Source: Bigelowiella natans CCMP2755 (Eukaryota > Cercozoa > Chlorarachniophyceae). Taken from it: a stretch of 64,000 bases of DNA. Position 1 is the first letter of the stretch. Each line of letters opens with the position of its first letter. The stretch covers positions 1-64,000 of the forward strand of contig ADNK01001731.1 of NCBI GenBank assembly GCA_000320545.1, read 5' to 3'. The notes under the pieces were generated by a model. The model made no database searches and was not told the origin of the DNA. It saw nothing but the letters and a program-made list of their open reading frames with translations. The translations under genes were made by a program, and so were the position numbers. Below, in pieces: positions 60,532 to 64,000 of this stretch.

Positions 60532-63140
60532 ATGGAAGCCATGAAACTGCTAAACGAATTTCTCTCCTCTGCACCGGGGACAGAATCGCAACTTGAAGAT
60601 CTCTTTGAGATTGTCAAGCCATATACACAAAAGCTTGTTGAGGCCATTGAACTTTCCTACATTGAGTTTAAAAGTGAAGATAGTAGAATTCGAGAAGAGG
60701 GAAATGGCAGCGAGGAAGTAAAATACGCAGGGGATGGAGACAACCTGGAGTCCATCCTTAAAGACCTCAAATCATGCGTATCTGAAAACGACATAGTCAA
60801 GCTTACAAAATTTTTCGCCCAAGCAGAATTATCTTCAATTATTGGTGTCCCGGAAAATTGGAAGAATAACCTCAGTGAAGCACTTGGTTCAAACAAATCC
60901 AACCCAGAAAGCCTTGCTAAGGACTGCATAAAAGCGACAGGATTCCCTTTTCGTTACGCTGTGGGCTTTGAAATTGACAAGAAAACGTTCGAAAGGATAA
61001 TGAAAACCGACGGTCTTCACAAAGCTTTAAAGAAGGCTGTAATACACAAGCTTACTCAAATTGAGAAACGTATAGTACGAGAAGAGAAGTCAAAGCTAAC
61101 TAGGTCAGCTCTCAAACCTCTCATCGCAGCACTTCGCACACGGATCGAGTTAAAATCAACAGATGCCAAATCTGTAACCGAATTCGTGTTAAATGCTAAC
61201 AAAACTACCAGTTCACCATTGCAAAAAATGCGACGCCTTTTCAAAGCTATTGACTGGAGGGAACTATGGAAAACGCTTTTATCTAGGCTAGAGCAGGAAG
61301 GTTGGAAAATTATGAAAGAGGGAGGCTTCACTGCGGCTAGCAAGGCTTTAAGACCTCTCCTCGCGCTCTTGGGCCATAAAGTTTTTGATTTTTCGATCCC
61401 ACACCTCGGGCAAATGATAGAACGGGCAATTGGAGCTGCAAGACTAACTAGTTCTCTAATGGATAACGAATCTCTCCCTTATAAAAAAATTGATAGCGTG
61501 ATTACCAAGTTGGAGGAGATCCAGAAACAAGAGGGGATATCGTTAACGACCAAAGGGGTCATAGGCCTCTTGGAGCTTTTTACAGCCCCCGATCTGCAAG
61601 TAGTTTCAGATTCATTTAAGGTTAAGAGAAAAGATATAGAAAATAAGTTTGCGATGTTTAAATTGGCTGTTGAAGATTTTCTTCAAAAGACATTTCGCAT
61701 ATATTTGTTGAATCAAAGAATCTTCCGTTTCTCATCAAGCATTATCCGATTTCATTTGAACAAAAGTTGAAGGAACAGTTTGTATCTTCTGCCTTTCGGT
61801 TTGACGAAAAACTTCATGAAGAAATGCATGATAGACTGAGGACAGTTGTTGAGGAGGCAAAGGAGAAGATAATGAAACATGGCGCTGAAAAGCCAAATTG
61901 GTTCAAGTTCATCGAACCTTTACTAGATCAACTGTTAGAAACGATCGGTACGACCCACCCCAAGAATTTATCTCATTATTTGATAAGTATAAAGGGATCA
62001 GAGGATGAAATTTCGGACGAAGTTTCCTTCTACTCTTCACGGCTTGCAGCTTTGCTACAGGAACTAGATTGGCGTTTTCATTTCAGTAATCTCGCCTATA
62101 AACTACGAGGTATCGTCGAGCAAAAAGTACGAGAGAAGGGGGTCGAACTCATAGCCAAAGAGCTGACGAAGAGGAAGCTGGATATCCACCCAGAAATAGT
62201 AAAGGTAATTATGAACGCCAGTGAACAAGCCCTTAAGGGAGTAAAGAGAGCTGTGGAGATAATGAACTGCAAGGTCGAACAAACCGAAGAATTCACGAAA
62301 AAAACAAGCAAAGCAATAGTTGAACATGTTGAAGAATGTAGAAAGCACTTACGGGAAATGATAGAAAAACTTAAGGAAAAAAAGGGAGAGGAGAAGAATT
62401 TTCATTATCCGGAATCTGATAGAAAGAGTATATCGCGTTCGGAAAAGTTGAACGAGCCTGTCGAGAAGCTAACGAGGTTAGAAAAGAAATGCATGGACTT
62501 AGAGAAAACGATGAGAAATCGGAAACCGATTATAACAAGTGAGGCAACAAAACGTATGGAAAGGTTGGAAGGAGATATCAAGAAGCTGGAGTTGAAGCTA
62601 AAGAATCTGAAGGATGAAAACACAGCAGGGACAGATAAGTGTGTTGAACTTCTCAAATTGAATTTGGCGAGTGTAAATACGGTACAAAGGGATATCAGCC
62701 AGACGATTGATACCATTAAAGACGGATATACTCAGATTAAAGGCGGGCATGCTCAGATTAGATACAGTTATACTCAGATAAAGGAGGAGTTTCTTGCTAA
62801 AAAAAACGACTTTGTAGAGGCAACCGATGATAAGATCCAAGAAATCCAAATGCAAGAGAAGCAACTCATTTCGGATATCTGGAATGAGAAAAATAAAATA
62901 CTTGAAAATGCCAAAGAATTCACTGACAGTGTAGAGCAGGCAATTCGAGCTGAGCTGTTAAAGTTTTTCACGAATTCTCTTAAGAGACTTTTATCGCGCT
63001 TTAAAGTTAGTATAGCTCCAATCGATATGATTTATGCCAATCTTCGCAGCCAAGTACTCGAGATATTGGACGTGGCGAAGATGGTCGTGAATAAATTGCA
63101 TGCTCTCTCCAGACAATATGCCATAATAGCGATATTGTAA
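60532..63140 (+). CDS. Large helical/coiled-coil protein, intronless, with one frame change
   Basis: An ATG at 60532 opens a frame running to 61770. A second frame continues to TAA at 63138-63140. The frames belong together: after GTT GAA GAT TTT CTT CAA at about 61667-61684, the other frame reads GACATTTCG onward (DISHIFVESKNLPFLIKHYP) with good coding character and no gap, well before its first TTG at 61767. A change of minus one at the A-run 61685-61688 would fuse them into about 870 residues. The product is almost entirely alpha-helical, Lys/Glu-rich, with coiled-coil stretches (VEKLTRLEKKCMDLEKTM; MERLEGDIKKLELKLKNLKD) and a short repeat YTQIKGGHAQIRYSYTQIKE. No signal peptide, membrane span or known enzyme motif. 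Lack of introns over 2.6 kb is unlike every neighbour. It could be structural or a member of a lineage-specific expanded family; I do not recognise it. Confidence 0.75.
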
Positions 63141-63449
63141 TTAGAGAATCTCCAACAAACCGGTAACAGCTCATTCTCCAGGCGCCGCAACGAATATATC
63201 ACTTCCTTCAGAGGCTCCGAGTAATATTATAGTTTTATAGAATTATGTTATTCAATTTTTGAATACATTGGAATCTAATATACTTCAACGTTTGTTTTCG
63301 AGTTGTTTCTAACAGCATTTAACATTTGAGTGTGTTTCCATGCCACTTCCAGGTACACCTACCACGGAAATATAAATAGGAAAACAGATGGAGTTTACAC
63401 GGTTGGTACAGTTCATTATCTTCATCCCTTGAAATTTACATAATCATAT

Positions 63450-64000
63450 GCAACAACAGGTAAGTCCACGAGGCGTTGTTAAGTCAGGGAGCAACAAGGT
63501 TACGATCCAGATCGATGTCCCAGGAATGCAAGAAACGCCATATTTGGTCTTTCCAAACAACTTGGAGGGGTTGCTCAAGGCTGGGTTCTATCGCGACCAG
63601 ATTCTTCGGTAAGTTCTAATAGGGTAGTGATTTGAAGATTCAGTATTCTAAGGTTTTTACTTATTTCTTTGGTCGAAAATATTGAATTAACAGATTCTGG
63701 AACCTAGACAGCTCGGAAGAAGATAAACTTAATTTTAAAGCAGAAACCAGAGATAGCCATCTGCATGAATATTCGGGTTTATATTCGAAACTACCAGCCC
63801 ATATTGATAATCTCATAAGTGTGGTGAAGTCCTCGGACGTTTCAGCACTTGTGGAATGGGTTCTTAAAAGTGCTACAGAGTTTGATGTACGTAGTAGATA
63901 CAAAAAACCTAAATGCTATCCTTTTTTTGGAGTACAAATTCTAAAAGATGAATGAACTCGCACTTACTCATATGCTGTTTTAACAATATTCAAATGCTGA
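63450..64000 (+). CDS. Start of an unrecognised gene running off the window
   Basis: The ATG at 63450 begins MQQQVSPRGVVKSGSNKVTI. An exon ends at about 63610 (GT donor GTAAGT after ATT CTT CG). The next exon starts at about 63694 (FWNLDSSEEDKLNFKAETRD...) and ends at 63884 with donor GTACGT. The phase (2 then 1) is consistent. The product is soluble and mixed alpha/beta in character (QIDVPGMQETPYLVFPNNLE; ALVEWVLKSATEFD). It lies 310 bases downstream of the helical-protein gene on the same strand. It could be an allied gene or, less likely, further exons of it; the intervening stop at 63138 argues against the latter. Confidence 0.6.

Noticed and set aside
1-64000. Telomeric or centromeric satellite array
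   Set aside because: The AT/GT/GA tracts are short, dispersed and intronic; no long higher-order array or telomere-type repeat is seen.
1-64000. tRNA, rRNA or CRISPR features
   Set aside because: No cloverleaf with a GGTTCGA-type loop in proper context, no rRNA-like conserved cores, and no regularly spaced direct repeats were found by eye.

Overview
The window is nuclear DNA from an intron-rich eukaryote. Genes on both strands are cut into many short exons with GT-AG introns whose phases agree from exon to exon. There are no bacterial-style operons, no CRISPR array and no tRNA or rRNA gene that I could see. The gene content fits a flagellated, possibly photosynthetic protist: a cytosolic carboxypeptidase acting on tubulin tails, a PPR-SMR organelle RNA protein, a small TPR-like protein with a targeting-type N-terminus, a MAP kinase kinase, a TKL-like kinase, a cytochrome P450 and a JmjC oxygenase. 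A microalga with a complex plastid (chlorarachniophyte-like) is my best guess, but the sequence does not prove it. Gene models were built by hand from splice sites and reading-frame continuity, so exons I call phase-consistent are reliable while outer ends of genes often are not.

Layout. 0.5-3.6 kb (-): unrecognised protein ending in a transmembrane helix. 4.9-15.2 kb (+): cytosolic carboxypeptidase (CCP/AGBL type) with about 24 short exons and a long basic, Ser/Pro-rich tail. 15.4-17.3 kb: island rich in GCATGC and CTAGC palindromes. 17.6-18.3 kb (-): two-exon TPR-like protein. 18.6-21.3 kb (+): one or two membrane-anchored proteins. 22.7-24.9 kb (+): secreted Cys-rich protein with a mucin-like Thr/Ser/Pro stalk. 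26.0-32.4 kb (-): PPR-SMR protein with a large acidic insert. 33.7-39.6 kb (+): complete MAP kinase kinase in 16 exons. 39.8-40.6 kb (+): small basic protein with a helix-turn-helix-like end. 40.9-42.4 kb: second palindrome-rich island. 42.6-49.0 kb (-): EF-hand-like region plus TKL-like kinase. 49.9-52.6 kb (+): cytochrome P450. 52.6-53.4 kb: third island. 53.6-59.7 kb (-): membrane-anchored JmjC protein. 60.5-63.1 kb (+): intronless helical/coiled-coil protein broken by a one-base frame change. 63.45 kb to the end (+): start of another gene.

Two textures alternate. Most of the window (0-40 kb and 54-60 kb) has GC-balanced exons and introns stuffed with (AT)n, (GT)n, (GA)n and poly-C/G tracts. 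The block at about 42.4-53.5 kb is AT-rich, nearly free of microsatellites, has introns of only about 45-60 bases, and is bracketed by two GCATGC-rich islands. That contrast is the most striking large-scale feature. The genes show no obvious shared pathway; they look like an ordinary eukaryotic neighbourhood with several unusual domain combinations.
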